A DNA stretch of 5,739 nucleotides, taken from assembly GCA_041574955.1 (NCBI GenBank), contig JBFGNS010000218.1, positions 1-5,739 on the forward strand, written 5' to 3'. Shown one piece after another: positions 3,544-5,739 of the stretch; within the stretch, counting starts at the first letter, position 1, and the number at the start of each line of letters is the position of its first letter. The position numbers were made by a program, and so were the translations under genes. Below the pieces are notes generated by a model that made no database searches, was not told the DNA's origin, and was given only the letters and a program-made list of their open reading frames with translations. Source of the stretch: CALZJC01 sp041574955 (GTDB lineage Bacteria > Acidobacteriota > Thermoanaerobaculia > Multivoradales > JAHEKO01).

Positions 3544-5739
3544 ATGAGCCGTGGCGCCCGCCAGACCCTCCTTTGGCTCACGCTCCTGCTGGTCCTCATA
3601 CCGCTCGCCATGGCCAAGCCGGGGCTGCCCGGCAGCCTCAAATCGGACGAGCCGGCCTACTACATGATGGCCCGCAGCCTGGTTTCGGACGGCGACCTGC
3701 TGTACGAGCGCCGCGACATCGAGCGGCTGTTCGACGAGTTCCCCTACCTGCCGGCCAGGAACGTCATCCTGATGACCGACGACGGCTGGCGCACGATCTA
3801 CTTCGGCAAGCCGTACGTCTACTCGCTGTTCGCCGCCCCGTTCGCCGGGCTGTTCGGCTCCAACGGCATGGTGGCGTTCAACATGCTGCTGCTGATGGCG
3901 ATGGTCGCGATGGGAGCGTCGTACCTGCGCCACTTCAATCCGGACGGGCTGGCGGTGGCCTACTCGGCCGGCTTCTTCCTGCTCAGCTCGGCGTTCGCCT
4001 ACGTCTTCTGGATCCACCCCGAGGTGTTCAACATGGCGAGCGTGGCGGCAGCGCTCTACTTCGCCTTCTGCCCGCCACAGGCCGCGCCTGCGGCGGGCGC
4101 GGGAAGGCTGCGGCGCTGGCTGTGGAGCGCCGGGATGCGGCCGGTGTGGTCGGCGGCGCTGCTCGCCCCGGGGGCCTACAACAAGCCGATGCTGGCGCTG
4201 TTCGCGCTGCCGGCGCTGTGGGTGTTCTTCCGCCGCCGGGGGTGGCGGGCGGCGCTCACCTGGTGTACCGCCGCGCTGGTGGCGGGCGGGCTGATCTGCG
4301 CTCTGAGCATGGCGCTGACCGGCAAGGCGTCGGCCTACCTCGGCAGCGTCCGCAAGGGCTGGAACATCCACACCCCCGACTTCCGCCCACCGCTGATGGC
4401 GGTCGAGGGGGCCGTCAGCCAGCAGGACCAGGGTTCCTGGTGGTGGATCCTGGCGCCGCCGACGGGCCTCGACCTAGGCGAGCTGACAGAGAACGCCGGC
4501 AACTTCCTGTGGGGTCGCCACACCGGCCTGTTTGTCTACATGCCGTTCGCGCTGCTGAGCCTGCTGCTGTTCCTGGGCCACGAGCGGCGCTCGCGGGCGC
4601 GCTGGCTGCTGCTGGCGGCGCTCGCCGGAGTCGCCGCCTTCTTCCTGCTGTGGATCCCGTTCAACTGGCACGGCGGCGGCGGTTTCGTGGGCAACCGGTA
4701 CTTCGTCACTGCCTACCCCGGCTTCCTGTTCCTGGTCACCCGGGTGGCGCCGGCCTGGATCACTGGCGTCGGCTATGCCGCCGGCGGACTGATCCTGGGC
4801 AGCATCCTGTTCACCCCGTGGGGAGCGCCGGTCTTCCGGCCGACGCTGCAGGCGCACGTGCGGCAGTACCCGTTCCGCCTCTTTCCGTACGAGTTCTCGA
4901 TGCGCGACAAGATCCCCGGCTACTGGGGCTCGCTCCAGCCGGGGGCGTGGTTCTACGGCCGCAGGGACGTCTTCGAGGTCAACGGCGAGGAGATGTGGTT
5001 CCACGGCCGCACCTCGGTCAAGGTGTGGATGTTCACCCGCGAACCGGTGGAGGAGGCCGCCTTCCGGGTGCGCAACCTGGCGCCGGACAACAGCGTGACC
5101 CTGCGCCTGCCGGGCAGCGAGCAGGTGCTCGAGTTCGACGAGGCGCCGGCGGTGCGGCGGGTGGTGCTGCGGCCGACCCGGCCGAGCCGGACGCGGTGGG
5201 AGCGCGAGCGTCCGCCGCGCCACTCCCAGCACGTGCCGTACGAGGAGTGGCCGCGCCGGCTGATCTACATCTACGACCTCGAGGTAGAGACAACGCGCGG
5301 CCAGAACGCGCTGGCCAACGACGAGGACACCGCCGAGTTCTACCTCGGGGCCTCGCTGGCCTACCTGGGCACGGCGGACGATGCCGACGCCGAGGTCTAC
5401 GGTGTCGAATGGCTGGAGTGCAGCTTCCCCGAGAGCGTGGGGGCCGACGAGCTGTTCACCGGCACCGTCCGGCTGCGCAACACAAGCTCCGCCACCTGGC
5501 CGTCGGGCGATCTCGGCCGGCTCAAGCTGGCCTACCACTGGCTGACGCCGGAGGGCGAGACCGTGGTCTACGACGGACGGCGGACGTCGCTCGGCGTCGA
5601 GCTGGCGCCGGGCGGCGAGGTCGAGGTGCAGCAGCTCGTCACGCGGCCGGAGGATCCGGGCCGCTACCGTCTCGAGGTCGACCTGATCTACGAGTTCGTG
5701 AGCTGGTTCTCCCAGCGCGGCGCCCCGACCTGCGAGGCC
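3544..5739 (+). CDS. GT-C type membrane glycosyltransferase with C-terminal Ig-like beta-sandwich domain (3' end outside window)
   Basis: Open without a stop for 732 codons to the window edge. ATG 3544 is well supported as the start: an in-frame TAG lies at 3526-3528 and there is no other ATG or GTG between. Residues 8-24 form the first helix. The first external loop carries SDEPAYYMMARSL, with D35-E36 as the presumed GT-C catalytic acidic pair. About eleven more helices run to residue 423, including FNWHGGGGFVGNRYFVTAYPG (373-392), a Gly-rich then Arg-Tyr motif near the last helices that is typical of GT39-like enzymes. Residues 424-600 are soluble and beta-rich. Residues 618-732 look like a separate Ig-like module: VRLRNTSSATWP, KLAYHWLTPEGETVVYDGRRTSL, LAPGGEVEV, PGRYRLEVDLIYEFVSWFSQRGAPT. 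Inferred role: transfer of a lipid-linked sugar outside the inner membrane; the module may bind glycan or a partner. Little of the protein should be missing, since this module normally ends soon after the WF...G motif. Confidence 0.87.
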   Translation, partial: MSRGARQTLLWLTLLLVLIPLAMAKPGLPGSLKSDEPAYYMMARSLVSDGDLLYERRDIERLFDEFPYLPARNVILMTDDGWRTIYFGKPYVYSLFAAPFAGLFGSNGMVAFNMLLLMAMVAMGASYLRHFNPDGLAVAYSAGFFLLSSAFAYVFWIHPEVFNMASVAAALYFAFCPPQAAPAAGAGRLRRWLWSAGMRPVWSAALLAPGAYNKPMLALFALPALWVFFRRRGWRAALTWCTAALVAGGLICALSMALTGKASAYLGSVRKGWNIHTPDFRPPLMAVEGAVSQQDQGSWWWILAPPTGLDLGELTENAGNFLWGRHTGLFVYMPFALLSLLLFLGHERRSRARWLLLAALAGVAAFFLLWIPFNWHGGGGFVGNRYFVTAYPGFLFLVTRVAPAWITGVGYAAGGLILGSILFTPWGAPVFRPTLQAHVRQYPFRLFPYEFSMRDKIPGYWGSLQPGAWFYGRRDVFEVNGEEMWFHGRTSVKVWMFTREPVEEAAFRVRNLAPDNSVTLRLPGSEQVLEFDEAPAVRRVVLRPTRPSRTRWERERPPRHSQHVPYEEWPRRLIYIYDLEVETTRGQNALANDEDTAEFYLGASLAYLGTADDADAEVYGVEWLECSFPESVGADELFTGTVRLRNTSSATWPSGDLGRLKLAYHWLTPEGETVVYDGRRTSLGVELAPGGEVEVQQLVTRPEDPGRYRLEVDLIYEFVSWFSQRGAPTCEA
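4070..4098 (+). repeat. Near-perfect 29-nt palindromic hairpin inside the glycosyltransferase gene
   Basis: GCCCGCC (4070-4076) pairs with GGCGGGC (4092-4098) and CAGGC (4078-4082) with GCCTG (4086-4090), with one A-C mismatch between them and a 3-nt loop. It encodes part of an Ala/Pro/Gly-rich loop (about residues 176-187) between predicted helices, so an insertion could be tolerated here. It lacks the GTAG/GGAG foot of classical REP elements. Confidence 0.5.

Noticed and set aside
3400..5538. Two long minus-strand open frames (3400-4371 and 4474-5538)
   Set aside because: Both lie antisense to the clearly coding plus-strand GT-C gene. Their products are His/Arg/Gln-rich low-complexity strings, and the first would also run through the promoter spacer.

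Overview
The window is very GC-rich, with almost every third codon position G or C. It has bacterial layout: tightly packed genes, GTG as well as ATG starts, and short spacers. A high-GC proteobacterium fits best. The hints are an envelope protein with a Csd6-type NTF2-like domain, which I associate mostly with proteobacteria, next to alanine racemase, and two GT-C membrane glycosyltransferases with large exported domains. The taxonomic call is inference; no rRNA or lineage-specific marker is present.

Layout. Positions 1-669 (+) hold the C-terminal 222 codons of a PLP-dependent alanine racemase (alr); its start lies left of the window. A 157-bp spacer (670-826) carries a -10-like TAGAAT, a small GC hairpin and an AT-containing inverted repeat. 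Next, 827-1537 (+) encodes a single-pass membrane protein with a basic N-terminus, a Pro/Ala linker and an exported NTF2-like domain. It converges on 1550-3451 (-), a 633-residue GT-C glycosyltransferase; the two stop codons are 12 bp apart and lie inside a perfect 8-bp hairpin. A 92-bp divergent spacer (3452-3543) separates this gene from a second GT-C gene on the + strand. That gene starts at 3544 and stays open through 5739, so it is cut by the window edge. It covers 732 codons and carries a C-terminal beta-sandwich (Ig-like) module.

How the genes relate. Alanine racemase makes D-alanine for peptidoglycan. The NTF2-like protein is of a type associated with cell-wall enzymes. The two GT-C proteins probably move sugars from a polyprenyl-phosphate carrier onto an acceptor on the outer face of the inner membrane (lipid A, polysaccharide, wall polymer or protein; undetermined). 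All four therefore plausibly act on the envelope, but nothing in the sequence proves a shared pathway. The divergent GT-C pair is the most distinctive feature. The two proteins differ in sequence, both keep an acidic pair in the first external loop, both end in a long soluble domain, and their spacer has a -10-like box roughly 12 nt from each start. No tRNA, rRNA, CRISPR array, insertion sequence or phage gene was seen.
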